From: Bacteroides fragilis
GTDB taxonomy: Bacteria > Bacteroidota > Bacteroidia > Bacteroidales > Bacteroidaceae
Reading direction: 5' to 3'
DNA: 64,000 nt
NCBI RefSeq assembly: GCF_002849695.1
Contig: NZ_CP018939.1
Span: forward strand, 1-64,000
The notes below the pieces were generated by a model. The model saw only the letters and a program-made list of their open reading frames with translations. It was not told the DNA's origin and did no database searches. A program made the position numbers and the translations under genes. Positions 10,659 to 20,410 of the stretch are shown here, one piece after another (position 1 is the first letter of the stretch; each line of letters opens with the position of its first letter).

Positions 10659-11498
10659 TTATTCGGTAAAGGCATCTGCATGAAGAATGTCTGCATAATC
10701 TATTCTTAATGTTATCGTACGTCCTGAAATCTGTTTTTCAGATATTTCTATGGTAAGCACTTTTTCATCAGGAAAAGTAAACTTTTCAAAGACAAAAATA
10801 TTTCGATAGTTCTTCTTGAAAACAAGATTCTTATTAACTTGCATCAATGGAAGTATTTCTATAGATTGAAAATTAGTAGCCTTTGTTTGTTTTTTATCTT
10901 CTATTTTGAAGCGTATTTGGTCTATATCATATCGTATTTTTGTTTTATTAATCATAGAAATATCAATAAAGAAATACTTATCCAGTGTGTAGATATTGTT
11001 TAGTACAATTTTCATTAGGTTACTTTTGCTGGAAACATCATAGAATTTATTTTTTGAAATAAACATTCTATGTGCGTAATCATACATTTGTGCTTTGGTT
11101 AAATTCACTTCTGGGTTCATATAGCTACGTAAATCAGCATAAGGGATATTAAAGCGAGTGTATGCTTTCGCTAAGTCGCTACTATATACTAGCATATATT
11201 GTACGAAAAATCTTTCTGTAACAATGGTGATAACTCCACTGGCTCCTTCTTTTGTGGGCTTTATTCTAAGAGAGTTACCAGTAGGAATATCGCCAACAAT
11301 ATCATTGACCGATATATCAACGTATTTTATATCTTCCATTGCTATAAAATGCGTTGAAACATCTTTGTTGATGTATATAACTTTTAGTTCTTCCGGGTTT
11401 TCACCTGCAAATTCGATGTTTTCTCCAATAGGGGTGTTCTGTGCGTTTCCTGTAATTACAGAAACCATTGTGCATAAAGCAAAAAAAATCTTTCTCAT
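10659..11498 (-). CDS. traN: Conjugative transposon protein TraN (VirB9-like, DUF4138)
   Basis: This 279-aa protein starts with a cleavable-looking signal peptide, MRKIFFALCTMVSVITGNAQ. The body is beta-rich and resembles the Bacteroidales TraN/DUF4138 family, the counterpart of VirB9 in the outer-membrane core complex. It contains a KPTKEGASGVITI-type strand and an LTKAQMYDYAHRM helix typical of the family. The stop is one base from the TraM start, so the genes are co-translated. It should be periplasmic or outer-membrane associated and partner with TraM and TraO. Intact in both passes. Confidence 0.88.
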   Translation of the reverse strand: MRKIFFALCTMVSVITGNAQNTPIGENIEFAGENPEELKVIYINKDVSTHFIAMEDIKYVDISVNDIVGDIPTGNSLRIKPTKEGASGVITIVTERFFVQYMLVYSSDLAKAYTRFNIPYADLRSYMNPEVNLTKAQMYDYAHRMFISKNKFYDVSSKSNLMKIVLNNIYTLDKYFFIDISMINKTKIRYDIDQIRFKIEDKKQTKATNFQSIEILPLMQVNKNLVFKKNYRNIFVFEKFTFPDEKVLTIEISEKQISGRTITLRIDYADILHADAFTE

Positions 11499-11499
11499 A

Positions 11500-12609
11500 T
11501 TATTGTTCTTTATCTTTGTTATTTACTAAAAAAACTTGTGTATTATATTTTAATTTGGCTTTGTTCTTTTTGATGTTTTTAGAGAGAGCTTGGGTCGTAC
11601 TACGGTAAGCATCTTGTAAAGCACCTAAAGCGAATTGTTCTACTCCTTCTGATTGACTATTCATTTGTATTGTTTGACTTCCTATTTGCGAACCAACATC
11701 TTTACTTAAATCTCTAAAAGCTGATGAAGGAACAAAGAAACCTTCTTGTCCGTCATTATCATATACAGATAAATCTACTTTCATTTGTTTACCATCAACC
11801 ATTATAGAGGAAATATTAATGTGTACTCTTTGAGCTTTAAAGCCAGATACATTTCCATATAGGTAAGTGCCTTTAGTTAAAAGAGCGTCATTAATCATTA
11901 TATCATCTAGAAGCCGTATGCGTACTCTGCTACCATCTGTTACTTTTAAAGTTTCATCTAATATGGCTGTGATTAGTGAAGTTTTTTGTTCTTTCCCTAC
12001 AGTGTTGAAATATACTTCTGCTGGATTTTTGGCTTTTACAACTTCTATAGCCTTTTCTTTGGGTTTTTCCTCTTGTTTTTTTTGAGGCATTCTAGGACGT
12101 GGATTTTGCAATGAATCTATATAAGCCATTTGCATTTTAAACAATTCCATTTCTTCTTGCATTTTAGATTTTTCAGGAGCTTTTCTCGTTTCTACTTGAC
12201 TTGATTCATCTATAGTAGGGAAACCTTTTATTTGTTGCTCCAATTCCTTTTCTCGGATTCTAGAAGCCTGATTTAAACTGTCAATTTGCCTTATTTCATC
12301 ATTAGAGTAAAGAGAGCCAGAGCTTTCAATTTCACTAATTTCTTCTTCTTTATCTATAGTTTGTATAGATGAATAATCAGAAGATTTGTTGAAAGCCCCT
12401 TTGAGCGATTCAAATTTACTTTTTATCTCTCTTTTTTCTAAATTAGCATCAGGAATATCAAGATTTAATTCTTCCGTTTCTACTAATGTAGTTTCCTCTG
12501 CTGGGGCAGAGTTTACCATATCCTTAATTAACCATCCTATTCCTAGGATAAAAGGTAGGATGAGTATAGGAATGATGTACTTGGGCTTTTTAATATCAAT
12601 CTGTTTCAT
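11500..12609 (-). CDS. traM: Conjugative transposon protein TraM (VirB10-like)
   Basis: This 369-aa protein has one transmembrane helix at residues 11-30 preceded by a short cytoplasmic tail. A long Glu/Gln/Lys-rich linker (about 40-200) follows, then a C-terminal beta domain (about 205-350) with segments such as VRIRLLDDIMIN and LLTKGTYLYGNV, which match the TraM/VirB10 beta-barrel fold. VirB10-type proteins span the envelope and link inner and outer membrane complexes. It lies between TraN and TraL in the expected order. Intact in both passes. Confidence 0.9.
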   Translation of the reverse strand: MKQIDIKKPKYIIPILILPFILGIGWLIKDMVNSAPAEETTLVETEELNLDIPDANLEKREIKSKFESLKGAFNKSSDYSSIQTIDKEEEISEIESSGSLYSNDEIRQIDSLNQASRIREKELEQQIKGFPTIDESSQVETRKAPEKSKMQEEMELFKMQMAYIDSLQNPRPRMPQKKQEEKPKEKAIEVVKAKNPAEVYFNTVGKEQKTSLITAILDETLKVTDGSRVRIRLLDDIMINDALLTKGTYLYGNVSGFKAQRVHINISSIMVDGKQMKVDLSVYDNDGQEGFFVPSSAFRDLSKDVGSQIGSQTIQMNSQSEGVEQFALGALQDAYRSTTQALSKNIKKNKAKLKYNTQVFLVNNKDKEQ

Positions 12610-12612
12610 ACG

Positions 12613-13044
12613 CTATTTATTTAATTTATTATATAAATCTTTTATTCGCAAAGTGTCTTCTGGAGTTAATTTCCCATTCTTTCTTAGTTCATTAATTTCA
12701 TTTTGCATTTTAATTACTTCTAACAAATCTCCAACTCCTATTTGTTTTTTTTGTAGGCTGCTGTCGATGCTAATTTGTATTTTGTTCTTTTCTTCGTTGA
12801 AAACTTGCATTGGTTTTCTCGATGGACGCATTACTATTGATAGAAATGTAACTAAAGAAAGAAATGAAATCGTTATTCCAAACATTGCTTTGCGGTGTAT
12901 GTCTGCCCATGCTAATAAGCGTTCACAAGCGTTATTAACTCCGAATCTTTGAAATATTTTAGTAAGAAGAATAACTGTAGCTTGTTCGGCTTTAGTCTTG
13001 ATATTTTCTTTTCTATCATTCTTTTTATGTTTAAACAGTTTCAT
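12613..13044 (-). CDS. traL: TraL-position inner-membrane protein (DUF3989-like)
   Basis: This 143-aa protein has a basic N-terminus and one transmembrane segment (about 54-71, FGITISFLSLVTFLSIV), followed by a coiled-coil-like charged tail. The start ATG overlaps the TraK stop by one base. The position between TraK and TraM is that of TraL in CTnDOT-type operons, although this protein is somewhat longer than typical TraL. Role: a small inner-membrane component of the transfer apparatus. The symbol rests mainly on synteny. Confidence 0.75.
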   Translation of the reverse strand: MKLFKHKKNDRKENIKTKAEQATVILLTKIFQRFGVNNACERLLAWADIHRKAMFGITISFLSLVTFLSIVMRPSRKPMQVFNEEKNKIQISIDSSLQKKQIGVGDLLEVIKMQNEINELRKNGKLTPEDTLRIKDLYNKLNK

Positions 13045-13658
13045 TAGAAATTCTTTTTTACTTTATAATCTAGGTCTTTATTGAGTATCGTTTTCCAATC
13101 TGTGATAATAAGCCCATGAGGATTATTTTCAGTACGTGGGATTTGTCTTACTTTCCCTGTAGTTACAAGTTGCCTTTTTAGAATGGATGTTTCTCGTTCT
13201 ATACGTTGGATGCCATAGTACTCAAAAGATAGATTATTCATGTCTATCTTGATGCTATCTGTCATAATTGTTACAGTTGCAGAACTTGCTAAAATAGTGT
13301 TGAAATATCCTTTTTCTTTTAAGTTGTTATATTGTTTTAATCCACTATCATCAATTAGATACATGGCTTTTTCCATGTTGTATTTTATAAATTCATCGTC
13401 TGGTGGTAATGTGAAAAATAAAGTGTGGAATAGATTTATGTGGCTTTTACATTCTACTTCCAAGTTGACTTCTGTACCTGTTTGTTTCACTAGTACAGGT
13501 ACATCATTATCCAAGACATATATTTTCTTTCTTTCTGCTTTTACTAAAGAGAAACAAAAGGCTAGTACCATACCTGAAATAACTATACTAGTTGCAAAAC
13601 AACCAATAGATAAAATTCCGGCTAGTTTAATTTTATTTTCTAAGTTTTTAATAATCAT
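13044..13658 (-). CDS. traK: Conjugative transposon protein TraK (VirB8/TrbF-like)
   Basis: This 204-aa protein has a short N-terminal cytoplasmic stretch, one membrane helix at about 12-36, and a periplasmic domain ending in FEYYGIQRIERETSILKRQLVTTG, a conserved signature of Bacteroidales TraK. VirB8-type proteins scaffold the inner-membrane complex. It follows TraJ after a 33-bp gap and overlaps TraL by one base. Intact in both passes. Confidence 0.9.
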   Translation of the reverse strand: MIIKNLENKIKLAGILSIGCFATSIVISGMVLAFCFSLVKAERKKIYVLDNDVPVLVKQTGTEVNLEVECKSHINLFHTLFFTLPPDDEFIKYNMEKAMYLIDDSGLKQYNNLKEKGYFNTILASSATVTIMTDSIKIDMNNLSFEYYGIQRIERETSILKRQLVTTGKVRQIPRTENNPHGLIITDWKTILNKDLDYKVKKNF

Positions 13659-13691
13659 GATTATGTGTGTTTAAAAAATTATGAATCTTTT

Positions 13692-14714
13692 TTACATCGC
13701 TGCACTTGCTCCACCTGTGGCAGGAGCTGCTACGGCTTTGGTTGCGATTGCTGCTCCTCCAACCATGCCGCCTACTGCTTGTCCTACTCCAGTTGTACTT
13801 ACAATCCATGTAGAAACAAAAGGTATTGTAAGCATGGAAAATGCTCCAAGTAATGCTGTGAGAAGGAAGCTATTGACACCTCCGGAAGTCATTCCGACAT
13901 ACATAACAAATGCAGCTTCATTTCTAAGCGCATATTCTAAAATTTCAATTTCTCTTTCTATCCCATATTGCATTACTACTAAAGAAATTGATAGTACTAT
14001 ATATGCAATACATGAATATAAGCTAACACTGACAAAACGAGCTATCCATTGTATATAAGCATCCCGAAATGCTGGTAAAACAGAGAATGCAAAAGCTAGT
14101 GGACCAAGAATAACTAATATTCCTGTGAATATAATTTGTAGGAAAAAGACAAAATAGGTACATACTTGCCAAAAAGTAACAACAATAAATTCAATGATAT
14201 TAAACATTATCATTTTGACCTTAGCGACTACATATACATATAATCCAGCTATCTTATCTCCAATAGCCGAAAAGTCTATACTAAAATCATACCATTTCTT
14301 ATCCTTAACTTCGTTTTCTGCTCTTTCAACCTCTAATGAAGTATGTAATAACTCTACTGCTACACTATCAATGAGTGCATATCTATTACGAGAAAGTAAT
14401 TCTACTTCTTCTATCTGGTTCGTAAACATAGCCTTGCTTTGCGCTGTTAATAACTCTCCGGGATAACTGATTAGATTAATAAAAGGAACCCAGAACATAA
14501 GAACCAATCCTAGTGCGAATGGACGCAATAATGGAATAATCTCTAATTTTTTATCTCCACTCATCATTTTGAAGCTTTCCACTCCAAAATATAGTAACAT
14601 AAAGATTGCTGCTAATGCTTGTGCATCCGCAATAAATTCTCCGAATAGGACAGTTGTTTTATCTCTTAGTCCATCAAATAATTCAAATAAGAATTTATCT
14701 ATTAACTCATTCAT
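13692..14714 (-). CDS. traJ: Conjugative transposon protein TraJ (VirB6-like)
   Basis: This 340-aa polytopic membrane protein has hydrophobic segments near residues 30-50, 65-90, 165-195, 195-225, 240-260 and 285-310. The C-terminus is Gly/Ala-rich (VGGMVGGAAIATKAV). These features match the VirB6/TraJ inner-membrane channel component. The start overlaps the previous gene by 8 bases, which suggests translational coupling. Intact in both passes. Confidence 0.9.
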   Translation of the reverse strand: MNELIDKFLFELFDGLRDKTTVLFGEFIADAQALAAIFMLLYFGVESFKMMSGDKKLEIIPLLRPFALGLVLMFWVPFINLISYPGELLTAQSKAMFTNQIEEVELLSRNRYALIDSVAVELLHTSLEVERAENEVKDKKWYDFSIDFSAIGDKIAGLYVYVVAKVKMIMFNIIEFIVVTFWQVCTYFVFFLQIIFTGILVILGPLAFAFSVLPAFRDAYIQWIARFVSVSLYSCIAYIVLSISLVVMQYGIEREIEILEYALRNEAAFVMYVGMTSGGVNSFLLTALLGAFSMLTIPFVSTWIVSTTGVGQAVGGMVGGAAIATKAVAAPATGGASAAM

Positions 14715-15363
14715 GATTCATTATTGTTTTATTTATATTATTCAATCTTGTTATTAGTGAAAGAACCTCTATTAGCTCTTTATCAAAATCTAAATAGGCT
14801 TCCCTCTTTTTAGAGTTACTCATGTGTGAATCATGGATTATATCTATGTTCTTTTTTATTCTAGTAACTTCATCAGTTATAACTTCAACGTGTTCTTTAT
14901 TACCGCCATTAGAAGAATATTCGATAAGTTTTTTATTTATATCATTAAGAATATCATTTCTGCGATTCTTCGTTAAAGTATATTGATAATCAATTTCTTT
15001 ATCTCCAAATTTGAAGAGTTCCTGCCTATATATGGTATCAACATTATATCCTTCTTTCTCCGTTTCTGATTTATTGTACTCTACGGCTGCCATCATGGGA
15101 ATTTCTTGTAACTGGAAATTACGTCTATCTTCCTTCCCGTATTTGTCATGTAACCCTAAACCCGGCAAAGGAATTTTAATGCCCAAAACTTTTTTATACC
15201 ATATCCAGTAATGATAGTATTCCGGTTGTAGTCGTACTCTATCCATAAATTCCATATTATTAAGTACACTCCATTTTCCCTTATCCTTTACTGGCATTTG
15301 GGAATAGACATTAGAAGTACCAATAATCAACATTAGGGAAAAAAATAAAAGCACTCTTTTCAT
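14707..15363 (-). CDS. Secreted tra-operon protein between TraI and TraJ, unnamed
   Basis: This 218-aa protein has a signal peptide, MKRVLLFFSLMLIIGTSNVYSQ. The mature part has a conserved-looking aromatic block (PEYYHYWIWYKKVLG) and a charged C-terminal helical region. The signal sequence is strikingly like that of the TraI paralog at 40996-41679, so a shared origin of the leader is possible. Bacteroidales tra operons often carry a DUF5045-type gene at this place and it may belong there. I cannot confirm that by eye. It is expected to be periplasmic. Confidence 0.7.
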   Translation of the reverse strand: MKRVLLFFSLMLIIGTSNVYSQMPVKDKGKWSVLNNMEFMDRVRLQPEYYHYWIWYKKVLGIKIPLPGLGLHDKYGKEDRRNFQLQEIPMMAAVEYNKSETEKEGYNVDTIYRQELFKFGDKEIDYQYTLTKNRRNDILNDINKKLIEYSSNGGNKEHVEVITDEVTRIKKNIDIIHDSHMSNSKKREAYLDFDKELIEVLSLITRLNNINKTIMNHE

Positions 15364-15364
15364 A

Positions 15365-16039
15365 TTATCTTTTAGGTTTTACTTTATAATTCTGTAATAA
15401 ATCATCAACTAATTTCGAACGATTATCTTTGTATTTAAATACTCCCGGAGCTAATGTTTGTAATACTCCATTTCTTTTTGCTGTTTTCATTTGTCGGCAT
15501 ACAGCGTATGCTATACCTCTCATGTTTCTTAGTTCATTAATAACATACTTAAGCAAGTCTATTCTTTGCTTATTATCCATAAGGTTTACATCAGTCCCGA
15601 CAATAGCGACTTGATAAATATATTGTGTCAAATCCGCAGTACGATTAACTAGTTCTAGCTCTGTTTTTGCTGATACCAATAATAAAGCTGGGTCACCTAC
15701 AGCAAGTTCAACCATCTGTTTTTGGTATTTTCCAATATCTGCTGCAATATCAGTACAGTAGATAATATCTTTCCCGGTTTTTATGATGGCTTCTACAGAT
15801 TTTAGGCTATTGTAAAATTTACTTTGGAAAAACTCAATCTGAACCATTTTTTCACTGATTTGCTTTTGTATAAGGCTTATTTGAGCTTCATTATCTTTCA
15901 CTTTAGAGAAAGAGGTATGTTGCACCTTATGATTAGCTATAAGTGTTTCCATACAGGTTATATCCAAGACTGCCTTTTGCGAATATGCAACTTGGGTTAA
16001 AGTGGATGCTGCCACTAAAATAAATAGGATTTTTTTCAT
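15365..16039 (-). CDS. traI: Conjugative transposon protein TraI (DUF4141-like)
   Basis: I chose the start at the eleventh codon of the longer frame, giving MKKILFILVAASTLTQVAYSQ, a good signal peptide, and about 224 aa. The protein is largely helical. It has the conserved C-terminal block NLMDNKQRIDLLKYVINELR, then MRGIAYAVCRQMK, then TLAPGVFKY, typical of TraI/DUF4141. A VirB5-like periplasmic role is assumed for the family. A diverged paralog lies at 40996-41679. Intact in both passes. Confidence 0.85.
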   Translation of the reverse strand: MKKILFILVAASTLTQVAYSQKAVLDITCMETLIANHKVQHTSFSKVKDNEAQISLIQKQISEKMVQIEFFQSKFYNSLKSVEAIIKTGKDIIYCTDIAADIGKYQKQMVELAVGDPALLLVSAKTELELVNRTADLTQYIYQVAIVGTDVNLMDNKQRIDLLKYVINELRNMRGIAYAVCRQMKTAKRNGVLQTLAPGVFKYKDNRSKLVDDLLQNYKVKPKR

Positions 16040-16050
16040 GATATTTATCT

Positions 16051-18890
16051 TTAACGGTTTGTAAGCCATTTGTATTTATCTAGGATATACTTATATAATG
16101 GCTGTTGTCCTATGATGTTAAGTATATCTTTTAAGTTTCCTTCCTCGGAGTGATACCCTAGTACCTTATTGACTTGTAAAACCCAATCCATATTTTTTAA
16201 TTTGGAAGATTTTAGGTCTATTATAAAATTATCCAACCCTGTTTGAAAACTGTCATAAATGATATGATAATATCCAACAGCATCTTTTTCAATTCGTTCT
16301 GTGGTAAATGTGAAATATTCGTGTAGAGAAACCTCTACCCCAAATACATTGCCATAGTTTCCTCTTTTTATAAATACTTCATTAAACCGATTACGGTTTT
16401 CTTTATTAGGGAGTTGATTTATGGTAAATATTTGCTTTTGATTTACTTCTGTTAGGGATAAAAGATTTGCTATTTCTTGATATTTGTCTATAAATTTACT
16501 TTGGTCTAATAGGCATATAATATCGGAGTTGCTAATAATAGAGTTTTTGACCACAGGGTTACTAATTATGTCTTCCAGTTCTTGAGTAACAACCATTGCC
16601 ATACCCCAAAATTTACGTACCGTTTTATACAAATAGAGTATATAGCCAGCCATCATGGGGCTTGCTATGGCTTTCCATGCTTCTTCAATTATTAATGCCT
16701 TTCTGTTCTTTTTTAATCTCATTTTTTGGATAAAAACATCCATAATGATTAAGGTTACTATTGGAATAGTTCAGGGTCATCTTTAATAGCATCAATTTCA
16801 AAAACTATAAAGGGTTCTTCAAAGAGGGAAGTATCAAAATCTTCATTGAGAGTTTTTTCTAACTGTCCTCCTTTATAAAATTTTTTCAATAAGAATTTAT
16901 AGTTAGTAATGTCAAAATCAATCTTGTTCTCTTTGCAGATGATAGGTATAATACGTAGAGAAAATTCATAGAATGAGTTAAAAGATAAACTTTCAACTTT
17001 TATTTCTTTCAGTATATCTTCTTTCTTTTGGATGCGTCTTTCTATGACAGAAAGTAATCTGGTTTCAGGATTATTAAGTTCTTGGCGTGTGAAACCTTTT
17101 TCAATGAGAATGTTTTGTATTGCGTTTTCTGCGTTAGTTTTTTCTCCACCTTCTCCTTTTTCTACCAATTGTTGTAATTTATCTATTTTTTCAGAAAGTA
17201 TCTTACGTTCTTCTTTTTCCCTTTCGTTTTCAAATTCTTCTTCGTTGACTTGAAATTCAAGTAGCAAATTTTCACGTATGGCTTCTTTTTCTGCATCTGA
17301 ATAGCCGTTGAAAGGATGAAAGTAGAATGAATAGTATTTTTCTATGGTAATATCCATTATTTCTTCTTCCTGCTTTTTGACTTCGCCATTTGCACCTTTC
17401 CATATCAGAAAAATTAATGATTTGAGAAAGTTTTTCTTTTCTACATTATATTCTTCTTCTGTAATTCGGAAAGGATTCATAGATATTGGCTTGCTTTCTG
17501 AATAGGTAATGTATTTGCCATGATAATATTCGCACATTCCTGAATAGCTATGCCCTGTATCTACTAATACAATATCAGTATTATCTAAAACCCATTGTCT
17601 TACTTTAGAGTTGACATAAAAAGACTTACCAGAACCACTTGGACCTAAAACAAAGAAGTTAGAGTTATTTGTATATTTTTTCTCACCTTCTTTCCCGGAC
17701 ATATCTATCCCAACAGGCAATCCTTGTCTGTCAGTAAAATAAGTAAGAAAAGGACTGTTTTCTGTTACTTGTAATTTTTCCTTAAATAAAAGACAAATTG
17801 CAGCATCGGAAGTTGTTAGAAATTTGTCATAGCTGTTTAGGTTGATTGCGTTTCCTGGTAATGCACATTCAAATAATTCTAATTGATTGAAGCATTGTTT
17901 ATTTATAATAATACCACAATCAAAAAGAGATGTTTCAACATAGTTGACAGCCTTACTAATATCATCAAGACCAGCAAGAATGATGTTATAATGTGCATAT
18001 ACAAGCATTTGCCCTTCTCTAGCAATATCCGACTGCACTCGTTCTATATCTTCTACACATAAATCATTTGCAGGGTCAGGCATTCCTTTATGTTTTTTCT
18101 TTTTGCCTTCTAATTTGTTTGCTTCGTTTCGTTGGTCTGGGATATTTATTACTTGATTATAGATAATAGTGTCTATACTTGGTGTTTCATGCAAAAAAGA
18201 GAGCAAGTCAACAGGAAATCTTAGCCCAATATTGACCTCTTTATATGGTTTTATGACAGAAGGAAAATTAACTTCGTCAATATCTACAAGAGAAATGCAC
18301 TGTACGTTTTTTTCTCCTATCACAAGATTTTCTTCTCTCGCTTTGATGTTTTTTAGGTTTACTGTTTGCTGACTGAAATTGATAGATAGAAATCTTTTTA
18401 TATATATTTCTATTTCATTTTCAGTTAATAGTTTAGCTCTTATTCCTCTGTTAGTGAATAGTCCTAATACTTTTGTGATGTTTCTAATAAAAGTATCAAA
18501 CCTCCGAGGGTCAAAAGAAAAGAATTTAGACCTTTCTACTTCTCCCGTAATAATAAGATAAGTAGAAATATCAGTATATATTCGTCCTTTAAAATGTTCA
18601 AAATAACGATTTGATAAATAGTCGTCTTTCCTATTCAGGGGTGGTAAAAATGATTTTTTACATAGAATATCCTGTTTTTGTATTGTATATCCAGTTCCTA
18701 ATACTTTGAGGATATTAGTAAATAAGTGGTGAAAATCATAGTAAGCATCCATATCTGCCGAATATTGTATTATAGGATTTTCACATTTAATAATAACAGA
18801 ATAATCGCCCCTTCGATTATAGAATATAGGAGTATTGTCTATTGTTTCAATACCAATATAAGGAGCTTCAAATTCACTTTTCTTTTTCAT
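16051..18890 (-). pseudogene. traG: TraG (VirB4-like ATPase), frameshifted in the first copy
   Basis: About 946 aa once one missing G near 16757 is restored. The second copy has that base. The Walker A motif LGPSGSGKS lies at about residues 417-425. The Walker B-like segment KALIIEEAWKAI lies in the C-terminal fragment, read separately from 16743. TraG powers pilus assembly and substrate transfer at the inner membrane. A Glu/Lys-rich coiled insertion lies at about 500-600. The two halves are continuous in homology, so this is almost surely an intact gene with a sequencing error. Confidence 0.9.
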
Positions 18891-18895
18891 AAGCT

Positions 18896-19195
18896 TTATT
18901 TTTTTCTATCTCTTACAAAAGTGCGTGATACTATATATATGCCTTTTCGTTTATCTTTCTTGTGAAGTCCTTTTCTTTGTAATTGTGATGTTATTCCTAA
19001 CCCTCCAAACATAACTATTACAAGCGTTATACCTCCCCACATGAAAGAAGCTAGAGTAGAAACAATAGCACATAAAAGTAAAGCACTAATAATACAAGCT
19101 CCACCGATATAAATGAACTTGCCTTTAAATCCTTTGAAAATAAGGGGCTTTTGTAGCCCCTTATATACATTGTAACTAAGATGCTCTTTTGACAT
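18896..19195 (-). CDS. traF: Conjugative transposon protein TraF (DUF4133)
   Basis: This 99-aa protein has two adjacent membrane helices (about 25-68) and a C-terminal tail, KGIYIVSRTFVRDRKK. Its size and topology match DUF4133/TraF, the VirB3-like component that works with the TraG ATPase. It sits directly between TraE and TraG, with one base separating it from TraE. Intact in both passes. Confidence 0.9.
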   Translation of the reverse strand: MSKEHLSYNVYKGLQKPLIFKGFKGKFIYIGGACIISALLLCAIVSTLASFMWGGITLVIVMFGGLGITSQLQRKGLHKKDKRKGIYIVSRTFVRDRKK

Positions 19196-19196
19196 A

Positions 19197-19511
19197 TTAG
19201 ATTCCGAAGAATGCTTTTACGACAACACCTGATACGACAAGGAAGATACATGACCCCATCCAGCCCATAACAGCTTTTTGCACATCTTGGTCACCAGAGT
19301 TCCATTTTAAATAAACTCTAACAGCTCCAACTAACCCTACTAGACCTCCTAATATCATCATCATGTTTCCAAGCGGGTCCATGTAGGTTGCAAGTTCAGA
19401 ACTGGCTGCATCAATTCCCGCAGCACCTTGTGCAAAAGTGTTAGTTACTGCCATTGTGCTAATGGCTAAAACGAATGCTCTTTGAGCAATTTTTCTCAAA
19501 ATCTTTTTCAT
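19197..19511 (-). CDS. traE: Conjugative transposon protein TraE (DUF4134, pilin-like)
   Basis: This 104-aa protein has a long signal peptide ending near TNTFAQ, then two hydrophobic helices with the motif GNMMMILGGLVGLVGAVRVY and the block KWNSGDQDVQKAVMGW. These are hallmarks of DUF4134/TraE, the VirB2-like pilin. Intact here. The second copy has a one-base deletion. Confidence 0.92.
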   Translation of the reverse strand: MKKILRKIAQRAFVLAISTMAVTNTFAQGAAGIDAASSELATYMDPLGNMMMILGGLVGLVGAVRVYLKWNSGDQDVQKAVMGWMGSCIFLVVSGVVVKAFFGI

Positions 19512-19535
19512 TTGAATAAAAAATTAGTTGTTTAT

Positions 19536-19874
19536 TTATTGAAAATTCACGTGTGAAAACATACTTTTTCCTTTAGCTAGAAGTTGTTCCACTGGAAAAC
19601 CTTGTGTTTCAACTTCCATTTCAATAGATTCATTTACAGACACATAAGTTTGTTCAGATTCTTTTTTTTCTTCTTCTTTTTCGTATGAGCCTGTTTCAAA
19701 GTCTTCATCTACAACTTTGTGAGCTATTTCTTCTTCCTCTCCTATTGAAACAATCTCTTCTTCTTCATCTGTATTGGTTTTGCCTTGCTTTAGAAAAGCA
19801 TCATACAGAAAGTTTGCAGTGTAGTAAACTACATAAATGGCAAATACAGCCATGATAAATTGTGAATAGTTCAT
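19536..19874 (-). CDS. Single-pass membrane protein, first gene of the tra operon (TraD position)
   Basis: This 112-aa protein has one transmembrane helix at residues 5-27, then a very acidic Glu-rich tail (residues 35-85). It lies where TraD is found in CTnDOT-like operons, but the sequence is not distinctive enough to name. Its ATG is only 17 bases from inversion site A, so the operon has almost no private leader. Transcription of the whole tra operon must come from across the inversion site, from one of two alternative upstream regions. Intact in both passes. Confidence 0.7.
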   Translation of the reverse strand: MNYSQFIMAVFAIYVVYYTANFLYDAFLKQGKTNTDEEEEIVSIGEEEEIAHKVVDEDFETGSYEKEEEKKESEQTYVSVNESIEMEVETQGFPVEQLLAKGKSMFSHVNFQ

Positions 19875-19890
19875 ATTCTTGAATTTAAAA

Positions 19891-19919
19891 GTTTCACAAA
19901 TCGACCCTTTTTCTGTACT
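19891..19919 (+). repeat. Inversion site A (29-bp inverted repeat with 31787-31815)
   Basis: The 29 bases begin GTTTCACAAATCGACC and end TTCTGTACT. The exact reverse complement is at 31787-31815. Flanks differ on both sides, so identity is confined to these bases. At 62090-62118 the left flank of this site is joined to the flank of the other, the expected product of recombination between them. A weak internal dyad centred on the ACC is typical of serine-recombinase sites. The last two bases also form part of the TAG stop of the neighbouring gene, and inversion preserves that stop. Confidence 0.92.
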
Positions 19920-20352
19920 AAAGAAAACGGTTCTTTTTTTGCCTAATTAAAGAACTTATGTCATTACGATGTTTTGTTAACCAATCTTCCAAGATAAACG
20001 AAACTAAAGATGAAATCGGAATTTTGGCTTTAGCTTTGAGCAAACCAAATACTTCTTTTACATCTGTATCAACATATAGAACTTCCTTGCAATTATAATC
20101 TTTTCCCTTAATGTACTCTAATAAGTCTGTTAAATCCATATCACTAGAGCCATTAAAATTAGAAACTTCCGAAGAAGTTGTTTCCATTTCTACATGAAGC
20201 GGTTCTTTCTTCTCTTCAACTTCATATCTAGTTTCTTGAACAGAAGTTTCATTTAAACTACTTCCATGCGATTCTTCACCTCTTATCATTTTAGCTATTT
20301 CCAAAACACTAGAAATGCCTTCATTTTGCTTTTTCCTTAATTTATCAGCCAT
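19918..20352 (-). CDS. DUF3408/TraB-like protein
   Basis: About 144 aa from ATG at 20352. The N-terminal half is charged and low-complexity. The C-terminal 60 residues (DVKEVFGLLKAKAKIPISSLVSFILEDWL) resemble the C-terminal domain of DUF3408/TraB proteins encoded next to ParA in Bacteroidales conjugative elements. It is probably a ParA partner or DNA-binding accessory factor. It is the last gene of the mob-par block and its stop codon lies inside inversion site A. In the first orientation the tra operon follows at once. Confidence 0.72.
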   Translation of the reverse strand: MADKLRKKQNEGISSVLEIAKMIRGEESHGSSLNETSVQETRYEVEEKKEPLHVEMETTSSEVSNFNGSSDMDLTDLLEYIKGKDYNCKEVLYVDTDVKEVFGLLKAKAKIPISSLVSFILEDWLTKHRNDISSLIRQKKNRFL

Positions 20353-20410
20353 CTGCAAATATATACAATTAATGAATAACTTTGAAAGAAATATCTATTA
20401 AAAGAATATT

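Larger units (their letters stand above)
1..19919. repeat. First pass of a segment repeated at 42176-62118 (circular overlap)
   Basis: Bases 1-19919 and 42176-62118 hold the same genes in the same order. They differ by scattered one- or two-base indels, mostly in homopolymers. The offset is 42175, which gives the plasmid unit length. The simplest reading is a circular plasmid whose assembly ran past its own start without being trimmed. A real head-to-tail dimer is not excluded. Identity ends exactly at the inversion site. Confidence 0.93.

Noticed and set aside
19897-19905. tra promoter inside the inversion site (minus-strand TCGATTTG)
   Set aside because: It lacks the essential A of TAnnTTTG and has no -33 element at 19-21 bp. 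If it were a promoter it would be the same in both orientations.
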